Source: Onthophagus taurus | Taxonomy: Eukaryota; Arthropoda; Insecta; Coleoptera; Scarabaeidae | Length of the DNA stretch: 64,000 nt | Direction: 5' to 3' | Assembly (NCBI RefSeq): GCF_036711975.1 | Contig: NC_091975.1 | Span: 2,234,501 to 2,298,500 of the forward strand | In this document: positions 35,855 through 49,118 of the stretch, in pieces | Layout: every line of letters starts with the position of its first letter | How positions within the stretch are numbered: position 1 is the stretch's first letter | The notes under the pieces: generated by a model | Seen by the model: only the letters and a program-made list of their open reading frames with translations | Databases searched by the model: none | Told to the model about the DNA's origin: nothing | Position numbers and translations under genes: made by a program

Positions 35855-36071
35855 ATAGATGGCTATTAAAAATTAAATTAAGTTTGCGCCATCTATAATT
35901 CAAACGTTAAACCACATAAAAACAGTTTTTATATGATCTGCGCCATCTATAAATGGAGCCTAAAACTTCGGAGTTCTTATCGGTGTATGATTTTATTACA
36001 GAGGTCTTGTTGAGCGCCATCTATATTTGACTCGTAATATTAAAGTTTAGTAATGCTTCATGAGATGGCGC
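35855..36071. promoter_or_regulatory. Cluster of CTCF-like motifs (GCGCCATCTAT / AGATGGCGC)
   Basis: GCGCCATCTAT occurs at 35886-35896, 35940-35950 and 36014-36024. The inverse, AGATGGCGC, is at 36063-36071, and a partial ATAGATGGC at 35855-35863. The core resembles the CTCF consensus (AGRKGGCGC). The cluster starts about 90 bp after exon 2. Binding is inference. Confidence 0.4.
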
Positions 36072-37889
36072 CTCTAAGTGAATATTTCGAAACTATTCAT
36101 TGTGAATCAAATAAAAAGATTTCTATAAACATTTTTAAATTTATAATTTTTTTTATTTTAGAATAAATTTAATATTAAATTTTACGCAATAATTTTTAAG
36201 TGTTGTCTTCAATGATCTAAAGAGAGGTGTTGTCCAACGTCATTAAAGTTTCTTTCTTTAGAGACACAGTATTGAACCAATTCCAAATTGTTACCGGGCC
36301 AAGAAAACGGGACAACGCAAAAATTTTAATTCCAAAAATCACCTCGTTGTAACCCCTACTCAAAAACATAATAACATTTTTTTTATTATCGTTTATCGCC
36401 CCCAGACGATCGGTCTGAATCCAATTCTTTACCGCCAGTCCATCCGGTGTTTGAGTATCGGGACAAATGTCTAAAAGATAAAGGGCTTTGAGCTTGCTTC
36501 AAGCCTGGGAAAGAGAGCATCTAGCATCGGGTTGTGTTGTGTCTGGGGACAAAAATATCGAGAACGTCTGGGCTTCTCTCTCTTTCAACGACTACGACGA
36601 CAACGATGGCTAAGTGGGTCTAAATTTACATACATGTGACCGGGGTGTCGGTTAATAAGAATTAAGAATAGAAATAGTACAACAAAAATAAGCAAAAAAA
36701 TGTTTTTTTTGAGGTTAGTCACGTGCGTGTTCCTTTTAGATTTGAATCAGCTGAGATCTAAATTTATTTTAAATGGACACGTTATTGCTGCAATAAGCTA
36801 ACCGGTCGACAATTTATCAATTAAGAACAATTATTCTGACACAGTGGATCGTAATAAAGTAAATTACTTTAAGGACTTCTTTATTTTACAAAGAAATTCG
36901 TCTTGATTGGTTTTTTCCTCTTTTGATGGGGGAAAATTTTCTTAAATTTAACTCAATATATTTAAAGAAATGCATTGTTTAATAAATTTTTAAACTTCAA
37001 CTTAAGAAGTTGAATTAATTTGAGATATAGATTATTTCTTTACACTTAGAAATAAATTCAGGATGATTTTTTAAAAATTACATTCAGTTTATTAAAGACG
37101 TTAACATTTAAGCTTCCAATTTTTAAGCTATATCTCCCAGCGATTTTCATAAAATCCAATGTGTGATATATCATCTTAAAAAGAAATCTTTTAGCTTTAA
37201 TTTGAGATGTAGATCATATCTTTATACCTAGAAATTTGTTCAGAATGATTTTTTAAAGTTTACGTTAAATTTTTATGAATTTATTAAAACTTAACGTTAT
37301 TAAGTTATATCTCCGAAAGTTTTTCCGATATCTTAATGAATTATGTATCATTTAAACAAAGAAAGTTTTAGGTTTAATTTAATATATGAAACAAGTTAAC
37401 CAAGTTGCGTGATCGTTCTCCACGTTTTAATTATTGCAGTCGTTAATTAATTTTTAACCTAACCCAACCCTACTAATTACTAAATATAGACTCCTATCTG
37501 TTATTTATAACGGGCGTTTTATCAAATAATGTTTATTTGCGCACCTTATCTAACCCTAGACGAAAAAAAAATAGTCTTCGTGGCACGTGTTATTTATATT
37601 TTTGTACACTTTGCTATAATTTTTATTCATATAAAATGAGTTGTCGGAGATTTATTTATTTTTTCTTTGATCAATTAAGCACTCGATCAATCATTCACCT
37701 TTTTAAAAATTATTGTTTATTTTGTCCATCAAACGCGGTGATTTACTTTTTAAATATATTTCTGACGTTAATACATCCTTATTAGATTAGATTGTATTGT
37801 TTTAAACAATTTTTCTTAATTTTTTAAAGAAAAATGTTATTATTAAATTTGTTTGTTAATTAATTAATTTATTTTTTTATATATTCCAG
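36072..37889 (+). other. Intron with GC-richer patch and early satellite C relatives
   Basis: At 36260-36650 the sequence is markedly less AT-rich (CGCCCCCAGACGATCGG, AACGACTACGACGACAACG), with no open frame or splice context that I trust. At about 36990-37400 there are two strongly diverged monomers of the 182-bp satellite C (AAGCTATATCTCCCAG). Confidence 0.4.
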
Positions 37890-37919
37890 ATTCGGAATTA
37901 TCAGATTTATCCCACTTAG
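37890..37919 (+). CDS. 30-nt micro-exon 3 of the membrane-protein gene
   Basis: Acceptor TATATATTCCAG and donor CTTAG|GTAAGT bracket 30 nt, phase 1 at both ends, adding DSELSDLSHL. It can be included or skipped without changing the frame. The acidic Ser-rich character continues that of exon 2. Confidence 0.6.
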   Translation: MRNYQIYPT

Positions 37920-39204
37920 GTAAGTTTTTGTTAAATTTAATCACCATTTATCGCCGGTTTATTTTTCGCTGAACGTGTTCAAGATTAAAAACTACCAACA
38001 CAACAAAAACTTTGTTTCGATTTGATTTTCGTCATCATCGTTGTGTATCTTTTAGAAACGTTTCGTAATCAAAACGTAAATAATTAATTTTATTGTTACA
38101 ACAAAGCTTTTATTTAAATTTCTTTTTCAGCGAGGTAATCATCGTCGTTAAAATCGTTCCAAATTTGTTTATTTTCTTTTTCATCCGAGAACACATTGAC
38201 CCACAAAATAACCTGAAAACTTCACATGCAAATGAAATCGTAAACCTTGAATAATCTTAAAAGAAATTTTTAATTTAATTTTTTGATCAAAGGTTATTTT
38301 ATTTAAAACGTATTAAATCTCTTTCAAGGGATAAGTTGCAAAATCCATAAAAAATCCTTCATTAACCTGGACTTAAAGCGGATTAAATTCCATACGTTTT
38401 GGATTAAGTAATCTCGGTGTTTGTTTACGTAATTAATTATGATCGAAAATAAAAATAATCTTTCAAGATGGATTAGTTAAGAATAAATTTGGGTTCATCG
38501 CACCGGATGTAAAGGTAAGAACGGTTCGAGCTCAATAAGGGTAATAAAGCGTGCAATTTCTTTTTTGCCCATCTTTTTTTATGGGCCTTTTTCGTTTATT
38601 TTTTCTTGTGTAGGGTAGAAAGCGATACCTCCATCCTTATTCAGGCGCCAGTAACACTGGAACAATCCGGTTCGGTTCACAACCAGGTCAGGATCATCTT
38701 AAAGAAATTCTTTTAAATTTTCAAAAATTAATCATTAATTCTAATAGCTCTTAATGAAAATAATTCGTAGAGATTTAATAAAATTGTTCACAAAAAATTA
38801 TTTTAACAATTTTTTGAGAGTTCTTAGTCCGATCCTGAAAGGACCCTTTTTTCTTATATTCCAGACGATGTCGGAGAACCTGTATTTAATTGAGAGGGTT
38901 CCCTCAACTAAATATAGAAACGCACCCTCTTTCTTTTCCTTTATTTTCATTTTCATAAAAGCAGGTTATTCACTTTGTATCCTCACTTTGAAAGAAATTA
39001 TTTAAAAAAATTCAAACTCCATAATTCTGTCCGCATTAATGTTTAAGATAGTATACAGTTACGATATTAACCCGTAGGCGATTCGTTCCTTTTTTTCTTA
39101 ACTTGTATAAATACAAATATTCCTGTTACAACATTCTTATCTGAATCTAAGTTATATAACAGAAGGAAGTTTTATAAATCATATTAGAATAATGTCTTAC
39201 CAAG
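37920..39204 (+). other. Intron stretch before satellite array C
   Basis: An 83-codon frame at 38754-39005 has no recognised homology and low-complexity composition. No gene is supported. The last 60 bp (AAGTTATATAACAGAAGG onward) resemble the sequence just after the array at 41913, so the array may lie between direct repeats. Confidence 0.4.
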
Positions 39205-41912
39205 AAATAATAAAAGTTAAGTTTGCAATTTTTAAACTATATCTCCAAGAAATGTTCATAAAATCCAATATGTGATATATCATCTTAAAAAGAAATCTTT
39301 TAGCTTTAATTTAAGATATGAATCATTTCTTTATACTTAGAGATAAGTTTAGAATGATTTTTTTAAAGAGGACGTTGAATTTATTAAAAATGTCAAAATT
39401 GAAGCTTCTAATTTTTAAGCTATATCTCCAAGCATTTTTCATAAAATCGAATGCGTGATATATCATCTTGAAAAGGAACTTTTTAGCTTTAATTTAAGAT
39501 ACAAATCATTTCTTTACACCTAGAAATAAGATCAGAATGATTTTTTTAAAATAACATATAATTTATTAAAAATGTCAAAATTTAAGCTTCCAATTTTTAA
39601 GCTATATCTAGAAGTAATTTTCATAAAATTCAATGTGTGATATATCATCTTAAAAAGAAATCTTTTAGCTTTAATTTAAGATATGAATCATTTCTTTATA
39701 CTTAGAGATAAGTTTAGAATGATTTTTTAAAGAGGACGTTGAATTTATTAAAAATGTCAAAATTGAAGCTTCTAATTTTTAAGCTATATCTCCAAGCATT
39801 TTTCACAAAATCGAATGCGTGATATATCATCTTAAAAAGAAATCTTTTAGCTTTAATTTAAGATATGAATCATTTCTTTACACCTAGAAATAAGTTTGGA
39901 ATGATTTTTTTAAAATAACATATAATTTATTAAAAATGTCAAAATTTAAGCTTCCAATTTTTAAGCTATATCTAGAAGTAATTTTCATAAAATTTAATGT
40001 GTGATATATCATCTTAAAAAGAAATCTTTTAGCTTTAATTTAAGATATGAATCATTTCTTTATACTTAGAGATAAGTTTAGAATGATTTTTTAAAGAGGA
40101 CGTTGAATTTATTAAAAATGTCAAAATTGAAGCTTCTAATTTTTAAGCTATATCTCCAAGCATTTTTCATAAAATCGAATGCGTGATATATCATCTCAAA
40201 AAGAAATCTTTTAGCTTTAATTTAAGATATGAATCATTTCTTTACACCTAGAAATAAGTTCGGAATGATTTTTTTAAAATAACATAATTTATTAAAAATG
40301 TCAAAATTTAAGCTTCCAATTTTTAAGCTATCTAGAAGTAATTTTCATAAAATTTAATGTGTGATATATCATCTTAAAAAGAAATCTTTTAGCTTTAATT
40401 TAAGATATGAATCATTTCTTTATACTTAGAGATAAGTTTAGAATGATTTTTTAAAGAGGACGTTGAATTTATTAAAAATGTCAAAATTGAAGCTTCTAAT
40501 TTTTAAGCTATATCTCCAAGCATTTTTCATAAAATCGAATGCGTGATATATCATCTCAAAAAGAAATCTTTTAGCTTTAATTTAAGATATGAATCATTTC
40601 TTTACACCTAGAAATAAGTTCAGAATGATTTTTTTAAAATAACATATAATTTATTAAAAATGTCAAAATTTAAGCTTCCAATTTTTAAGCTATATCTAGA
40701 AGTAATTTTCATAAAATTTAATGTGTGATATATCATCTTAAAAAGAAATCTTTTAGCTTTAATTTGAGATATGAATCATTTCTTTATACTTAGAGATAAG
40801 TTTAGAATGATTTTTTAAAGAGGACGTTGAATTTATTAAAAATGTCAAAATTGAAGCTTCTAATTTTTAAGCTATATCTCCAAGCATTTTTCATAAAATC
40901 GAATGCGTGATATATCATCTTGAAAAGGAACTTTTTAGCTTTAATTTAAGATACAAATCATTTCTTTACACCTAGAAATAAGTTCAGAATGATTTTTTTA
41001 AAATAACATATAATTTATTAAAAATGTCAAAATTTAAGCTTCCAATTTTTAAGCTATATCTAGAACTAATTTTCATAAAATTTAACGTGTGATATATCAT
41101 CTTAAAAAGAAATCTTTTAGCTTTAATTTAAGATATGAATCATTTCTTTATACTTAGAGATAAGTTTAGAATGATTTTTTAAAGAGGACGTTGAATTTAT
41201 TAAAAATGTCAAAATTGAAGCTTCTAATTTTTAAGCTATATCTCCAAGCATTTTTCATAAAATCGAATGTGTGATATATCATCTTGAAAAGGAACCTTTT
41301 AGCTTTAATTTAAGATACAAATCATTTTTTTACACCTAGAAATAAGTTCAGAATGATTTTTTTAAAATAACATAATTTATTAAAAATGTCAAAATTTAAG
41401 CTTCCAATTTTTAAGCTATATCTAGAAGTAATTTTCATAAAATTCAATGTATGATATATCATCTTAAAAAGAAATCTTTTAGCTTTAATTTAAGATATGA
41501 ATCATTTCTTTATACTTAGAGATAAGTTTAGAATGATTTTTTAAAGAGGACGTTGAATTTATTAAAAATGTCAAAATTGAAGCTTCTAATTTTTAAGCTA
41601 TATCTCCAAGCATTTTTCATAAAATCGAATGCGTGATATATCATCTTGAAAAGGAACTTTTTAGCTTTAATTTAAGATACAAATCATTTCTTTACACCTA
41701 GAAATAAGTTCAGAATGATTTTTTTTAAATAACATATAATTTATTAAAAATGTCAAATTTTAAGCTTCCAATTTTTAAGCTATATCTAGAAGTAATTTTC
41801 ATAAAATTTAATGTGTGATATATCATCTTAAAAAGAAATCTTTTAGCTTTAATTTGAGATATAAGTCATTTTTTATACCTAAAAATAAGTTTAGAATGAT
41901 TTTTTAAAGATC
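39205..41912 (+). repeat. Satellite array C: 182-bp monomers in a 362-364-bp dimeric order, about 15 monomers
   Basis: Two monomer types alternate. Type 1 has GCTATATCTAGAAGTAATTT and type 2 has GCTATATCTCCAAGCATTTT. Type 1 recurs at about 39600, 39965, 40327, 40689, 41053, 41415 and 41779. Both share GTGATATATCATCTT and TTTTAGCTTTAATTT. Edge monomers are more diverged. Confidence 0.95.
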
Positions 41913-42892
41913 TAAATATAACAGAAAGAATTTTTACAAATTACATTAAACTAATATTTTATAAAATGATTTAAGGTCATCCAAATTAAAATATTACGTG
42001 TAAATATGTAGGTAACGAGGCTTCTAGAATACAGTTTATTATCCTAACTTATCCGTGCCAAAACAAACAGTCTTTCCATCGATTAATATCTCCCGTTCAA
42101 AGCGGTTTAAGACCGTTAATATCGGTCATAAAGATTTTTGGTTTAAATTAACTTAAATTACCCACAAAAAAAATTTTATATTATTAAAGCCAACCTTATT
42201 CTCGTTAAATCACCGATCTAAAACGAAAAAATCATGTTAAAGTCATCTTGAAGGCCCAACGAGCTATTAAAAATACATTTTGAGACGTTGATTACTTTCG
42301 TTTAGATGTTTTCACGTTTACAACCAGATGATGAGTTTCTCTGTGTACGCCAAGATTTTTTTATTTTCAAAAAAACGTCAAACAAACTCCAAGAAATTTC
42401 AATTAGAAATTTTATTTTTTCTTTGCGTAATTATTTTTTCAACTTATTGTTTCAAAAATAAACGCTGAAGGACTCCCTTGAATATTTTACGAACACCCAA
42501 CAAACTTTGACGTCAGAATCGTCAAGAATATTTCTTCGATCGATCGACCTTTTTTTCGCCTCACCTTTTCCACTTGATTACTTACAGAAATACACCCGGT
42601 TCAATTTAAGTAAAAAAGGTTTTCCAAAAAGAAAGGGAGCTAATTTTACTGCTGCAATGTGCACCTATAAAGATATTTTTAAATTATTGAAGGTGACAAT
42701 GCCAAAAAGTAGAACGGAGGTATTGCGGAATGCTTAGAAATATTTTCGAAAGGTAGCCAAAAATTATTATTACTAAACGAAAAGGAGGCAACGTCACAAA
42801 TGACGCTCGAATTATTGCGTCTTTAACTATTTTCTAAATTTATTAGGTTTACTGTTGTTTTTGGATGAGAAAGTACGATTACTTATATAATT
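41913..42892 (+). other. Intron stretch after array C
   Basis: A plus frame at 42507-42737 (76 codons) has a basic, Lys-rich character and lies just upstream of an hAT fragment. It may be an eroded part of the same transposon, but no motif proves it. Confidence 0.3.
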
Positions 42893-42949
42893 ATGGATAT
42901 GCCAACTTATTTGGATCCAAGATACAAAATGAACTTTTTTGGATGCTGA
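42893..42949 (+). pseudogene. hAT transposase remnant
   Basis: Forward translation gives MDMPTYLDPRYKMNFFG before a stop. The phrase LDPRYKxxFF is a hallmark of the hAT transposase core, where a catalytic-region Asp sits in LDPR[FY]K. Only this short piece is readable and the surroundings carry many stops. Confidence 0.5.
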
Positions 42950-45900
42950 TTTAACTAACGAAGCAACTTTCAAAAGAGGATACAATTATCCAACTCATTC
43001 TGTACAACATGGCTTGGATTAATTAATTAATTATTTGAATTGGATTTGCGATCTTCAACAAAATGATAAACATTAGAAGAATGCTATATATAACAAAACA
43101 ATATTATTCCAGACACTTGTGGTGTGATTAATCATTTTTTTTACTGTAAACAGATTCAAGATTAATGATAAATTCATTTTTACAATAAAGAAATGAAACG
43201 CAATAAAATGTTTCTTCGTGGCCACGATCAAAACTTAGTTCCCTCTTTGATTCACAGCGAATCAAAGTCTTAAGAGTTCAACGAGTTCCTCGATATAATT
43301 CTTTTCGTCGATTAATTCGAAATCGTTTAGTAATAAGTTAATAACGTTGATGGTATGGTGAGAACTTTGAGCGAAAAGGATAAAAATTTTTCGGTTGAAG
43401 TGGTCTCGCGTTAATTCTAAATTTAGGTTGGTTTTATCGAAATTAGGTTTTTATTTGGTGAAACAGGTGATTTCCTATCGAGATTTTTTTCGAGTGTTGA
43501 AATTGCTCCCAAAAATAAATCAATATTTGCTTTAAAAGTTTCGATACTAAATAAATAAATTTTATTTTAAGAATTAAATAAAAAATATTTTAAGATTTTT
43601 GAATGAAGAACAACAAAAAGAGTTCCAATATTACTAAAGTTTCAGTTGAGGTGATGAAATAAGATAATATTGTCATCAAAACAATAAACAATCACGTGCA
43701 GACACAATAAACAATGCGCAAAATGAAACATTTTAAAACTTTAATTGCACAACCTTTTCTATTGATATAAATTAATAGAAAATTTTAAGGTTATTTGTTC
43801 GTCATCCTCTTTGAGTGTTTCTTTCGAGTAAATTGGTGAAAGGTCGCCTGAATGTAGGTCAACATCTTCGCAATTTTTCATTTCTCAATTACCCATTTTA
43901 CTAAAAAAAATTACATTTACTTTTCAATTATAATGAAATCCTCATTTCGTCGTGATCATTTAGAATAAGTGCGTATTATTAAAAAGAACGATTTTGTCGT
44001 ATTTGAGTTTATTGATAAACTGTAGTGGCTTTGATAAAAATGTATTGTTTCATTCTGAAAAAATCAGGTCGATGATGAAAATTTATTTATAAAGGTGTAA
44101 TTGAGAGAAGAAAGTGGGTGACTTTCAACGATCCCTTTGACTTTGTTTTTTTATTTTTTTCCATTTCGTTCTTTTTTAGTTATAATAATCTTTATGTGGT
44201 CATAAACACAAAAACCGCATCGTAATTCCCGATGGTTGGTTACGCAATCAGTAACCCTGACTCAATATTATGGAGAAAAAAAAATAGAAATCGTTGGATA
44301 ACTTAAGCCATAAAAAGAATTGCTTTGTCGGAGATACTTATTCTCTCGGTCATGTCACTTACATTTTTAGCTGTCATTACATTTTTTGTGTTAATACACC
44401 TCAAATAGAAAATTTCTAATATCTGTTCTAATCCTTGTGCAACCATGCGATCTACTAAAATTATATACCACTGTATAGAGCAGAAAATTTTCTATAGTTT
44501 TGTCCATATCATATAAGAAAGTTATTATCCCGAAAGTGCTCCAAAAACGCGCCGGTAAGGTTGTTTTTACTAAAGGGAATGATTTTAGAATTTCGTATTA
44601 TTTTTTTATTATGCACCGATAGGAAAGCAGAATATTTGCTATATGATAGATACTGCTTTAATTTTTAGTTTCTATCAAATAAAGAGTTGTATTGAGTCAA
44701 TTTTCCTATTTTATATCCTGGATTCTTTATTAACCGTGTTTTTTGGACGACGCCGATAGATATTGACCGGACAAGACCCGGATTTAGATAGCTCAAAGTG
44801 CGTTCATTTCAAACTTTTAAAGTTTTAATTTTAATTTGGTTCCATAACCACAGTACTCTCTCTTGAAGTTTGATAATTTTGTGGTGTATTCGGTACACAG
44901 CGGCTTTCTTTATTTTATGATATGATATTGACATTACCCGGTTTTAGTTGAAGAAAAAATTTGGCTTTCTACTGGTGTATTTAATATTCCGCTATCTCTA
45001 AAGACAATGAAGATATCGGCTTGTAAGTTTGTCACTGTCATCGAAGGGGTAAATATTCTAACAATTAAAACCTGGGATAAATTTTTTTTTAAGTAATTTA
45101 AAACTGAAAAAAATAAAAAGAATGATTTTAATCCGAAGCCCTATTTAATCCAAAGACAAAGACAAAAAGGTCATCTACCTCTTTACCTAGAACTGAAAGG
45201 TGATCTTCCAACTTTAGTTATTTCAATTTTTTTCTCTTTAATTTTATTTTCCGTCTGGAGTCGGGCTTTTTTCACAGCTAGACAAAGAGACCGCAAAAAA
45301 ACCAAAACAAGATCGTCGGTCGAAGAGTATTTTAATCGCTCAGAGGTCGAGAAAATCTAAACCATCTTCAATACTTCAAATCCTCAATCATCAAGTGGTA
45401 ATTTCCCGACAGATTTTTCTCGAAGCGCTAATAAACAATTTATGGTTTCGACGTCAAACTGCCAATTAACCACAAAATATTTCATGGAATTTCATTTCAT
45501 TTCGTTCGAGATGAAAACGCAAATTTAGTTTGAAATTTCTGGCAAATTTACAAACAAATTTATCACGTGGAGTACTTTTGGCTAAATAATCGTTACGAAA
45601 TAAAAAGCAAAAGGAAGTAAAAAGGCTAAAATCGATTGTACTTGACCTTCCTCGTGCTGTTTAGTAAATTATTTATTGATGAGACTTTCAGTTTCCGCTA
45701 CTCATTAGTCGAAACGGGAATTACCCGGGTTTTAACATGATATTTTATTCAAATCAAATAGAAACGGTTAAAACAGTTGGTGGCCTTCCCTCGACGGTGA
45801 CATTCTAATTTGCAATGTTATCAGATGGAAAGTCTCTTCAAAAACGTTTCCTTACTTCCTGACACTGTCTACTAAGTCTACTTCCACCTTTATTTATTTT

Positions 45901-47119
45901 AGTTTTACTTCTAAGATTACAAACGTGATTTAAGATGTTATTTAAAACGTGGCTTTGTTGCTAAGAGGTTTTCGTTATAGGAGAGGTAGGTATTAGTGTC
46001 ACATTCTGACCGAGGAATAAAGGTGTACACTGACCTTAGGCAACGTGGGCCTCATTGGAATTGCAAAATATTCCTTTTTATTGTCCTAACGAATAGGAAA
46101 TTATTTCCGGTCAAGTTTTAGGACTAATTTAACAAATTCTATTTAATAAAAATGTTTAATAGTCACTTTAAGTTTGCAGTTCTATAACAGTTAATCATCA
46201 ATTTTCTATAATTGATCGGGTGAGATGAACTGGACTTTTTCATTTCTTCAATTCATTAAATTGGAAGTTTGCGTAACCGTTATCCGGAGCTGTGTGAACT
46301 TTTTGACCTGCATCTGTCGGCCCAGATGCTCCTCTCAAAATCAACGAATAAGACCAAACTCCAGGACATAACAGAATCAACGATTAAATTTTTTTCTGTC
46401 TCGCTTTGAATTTGTTAATCTTAAAAAGAGCCTTGAATAGTCGCCTTTTTTTTTCCGGGTCGCGAATGAGTGTGCGAATTTTGACCTCGAATTACTAATA
46501 ATCGTCGTCGTTGCTGGGTGCTTTCGAAAAACCAAAACGAGTCTCGATTAAAATTTAATCAAGGATAAGAATTTCTCGCAGACTCTATGCAGACGAAAAT
46601 AATTTTATTTCTAACTTAAAGATACTGTTAAAGTCAGAGAAATCGTTAAAGATTTTAGGATTTAAATGTTTTGAGTTGGCTCTTTGAAAACTTTAAGTTG
46701 GTTTGTTTTTTCAGTTTTAGACACATTTAGAGACTCATAAAAATGTCCTAAAAGTAAGAAAAAAAGTTATTCTTAAAATATCCCTTTATAACTTAATTTC
46801 GAACTTAAATTATCGTTTGTTGTGGAAAAAATGCTATGTTTGCCCACCTACAGATAAATCCGTCAATTTTCCCCTTCAATTGGAATTGTTTAACGATACG
46901 TTAATGGCTTCGGTTTTTCGTTAAACACAAAGCCGCTTATCGTAACTTAGTATAAAAAAATAATAATCGTTGATGGTAAAATACATATTAGATAACATTG
47001 TATTTCGGTTTTGCATTATAAATATATTATATTTTACAATTAAATATATATAACGGTTGTTCAAATCAAAAAAAAGGTAACAGACTTCATCAAACTTTCG
47101 TTGACCTGCAAAATTAATA
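42950..47119 (+). other. Long intron stretch without recognised genes
   Basis: Nothing coding was supported. The block at 44390-44780 (CTCAAATAGAAAATTTCTAA to GACGACGCCGATAG) has mixed composition like an old mobile element, but no ends were found. Somewhat GC-richer pieces occur near 45250-45400 and 46300-46370. Confidence 0.35.
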
Positions 47120-48690
47120 TATAAAATTGAAATCTCCAAGTTTAGTGTAATCTAACCTCAAACGGTCTTTTATAATTTCAAAAAGATTCATTCCTTAAAT
47201 CCAAGAGTTATTGGAGAAAATTTTTTTTATCTTTAATCGTACTTTCAACTAATACCAAATTAACCAACAATCTTTAAAAATGTATATATAAGTAACTATT
47301 CTTTATGGAAATTTCAAATTTGGTACAATCTAACCTCAAACGTTCCTTTATAACCTCAAAAAGTTTCGTTACTTAATTTCAAGGCATTTAGGAGAAAACA
47401 GTTTTTATCTTAAACCGTGCTAACAAACTAACATCGTAGTAAATCAACAAGTTTTAAAAATATATATAAAATTAAATATTCATTCTGGAAAGTTAAAATT
47501 TGGTACGATCTAACCTCAAATGTTAATTTATAACCTCAAAAAGTTTCGTTACTTAATTTCAAGAGATTTAGGAGAAAATGGTTTTTGTATTAAACCGTAC
47601 CCCCAAATTAACGCTAAACTAAATCAACACGTTTTAAAAATATATATAAAATTAAATATTCATCCTGGAAAGTTAAAATTTGGTACGATCTAACCTCAAA
47701 CGTTAATTTATAACCTCAAAAAGTTTCGTTACTGAATTTCAAGAGATTTAGGAGAAAATGGTTTTTATCTTAAACCGTGCTAACAAACTAACATCGAAGT
47801 AAATCAACAAGTTTTAAAAATATATATAAAATTAAATATTCATTCTGGAAAGTTAAAATTTGGTACGATCTAACCTCAAACGTTAATTTATAACCTCAAA
47901 AAGTTTCGTTACTGAATTTCAAGAGATTTAGGAGAAAATGGTTTTTATCTTAAACCGTGCTAACAAACTAACATCGAAGTAAATCAACAAGTTTTAAAAA
48001 TATATATAAAATTAAATATTCATTCTGGAAAGTTAAAATTTGGTACGATCTAACCTCAAACGTTAATTTATAACCTCAAAAAGTTTCGTTACTGAATTTT
48101 AAGAGATTTAGGAGAAAATGGTTTTTATCTTAAACCGTGCTAACAAACTAACATCGAAGTAAATCAACAAGTTTTAAAAATATATATAAAATTAAATATT
48201 CATTCTGGAAAGTTAAAATTTGGTACGATCTAACCTCAAACGTTAATTTATAACCTCAAAAAGTTTCGTTACTTAATTTCAAGAGATTTAGGAGAAAATG
48301 GTTTTTGTATTAAACCGTACCCCCAAATTAACGCTAAACTAAATCAACACGTTTTAAAAAAATATATAAAATTAAATATTCATCCTGGAAAGTTACAATT
48401 TGGTATGAGCTAACCTTAATCTTTCCTTCATAACCTCAAAAAGTTTCAATTCATAATTCCAAGAGGATTTTAAAAACACATTTTTATTTTCAATTCTGTT
48501 TGCAACAAACGTCAAATCAAGTCGGCAATTTTTAAATATTTGTATCTAAGTAACTATTTTACCCGGAAATTTAAAATTTTTTATAATCTAATCTCAAACG
48601 CTTTTTTATAACCACAAAATGTTTGATATTTTAATTCCAAGAGGTTGCGGAGAAAACATTATTTCAATCTTTAATCATTTTTTAATTTTT
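47120..48690 (+). repeat. Satellite array D, 180-bp unit, about 9 copies
   Basis: TCTAACCTCAAACG recurs near 47152, 47335, 47511, 47691, 47871, 48051 and 48231, with decayed copies near 48411 and 48590. Central units are exactly 180 bp and nearly identical. A variant unit (GTACCCCCAAATTAACGC) appears at about 47600 and 48320, 720 bp apart. Confidence 0.95.
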
Positions 48691-49118
48691 TCTTATAGCG
48701 AATTTAATATCAGTTTCTGTGAAGTGAAACGTTTCGACAATTTATAAGTTGTTTTGCAACTTGTACAAGTTAGAAAGTTATTTACCAAGTTTTCAATTCC
48801 AAAAATCCGTGGGCGAAATGATTGTATATTTTACTTTATAGTTGCTTTATTCAATTTTAACTCAAGCAATAAAATTTTATCTAGACCCCCGGTAAACATT
48901 TTCTGAATCAAAAAATGCGGCGTAACTTGTAATTATCCTTAAATTTTCCTATTTACAGTTCGTAGTACAACCAAAAACCAGAACCATCCGGATATATTTT
49001 CGCGATTTCACTTCAGATTCATAACAGCAAAAGTGATAAATACGTGAATTTCTCCGAAACACAACATCCTTTGTCTTTTACTCTTTTTGTATTTTCACTG
49101 TACGCCGTTTTATGCGGA
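48691..49118 (+). other. Short intron stretch after array D
   Basis: An acceptor-like CCTATTTACAG at about 48950-48960 is followed by about 28 open codons, but no matching donor was found, so no exon is called. Confidence 0.3.

Noticed and set aside
39205..41912. Regular repeats as a CRISPR array
   Set aside because: The repeats are contiguous 182-bp monomers without unique spacers, in a eukaryotic intron.
48961..49045. Possible exon after acceptor CCTATTTACAG
   Set aside because: Open in phase 1 for about 28 codons but no donor in a usable phase; it would end the protein before the membrane segment.
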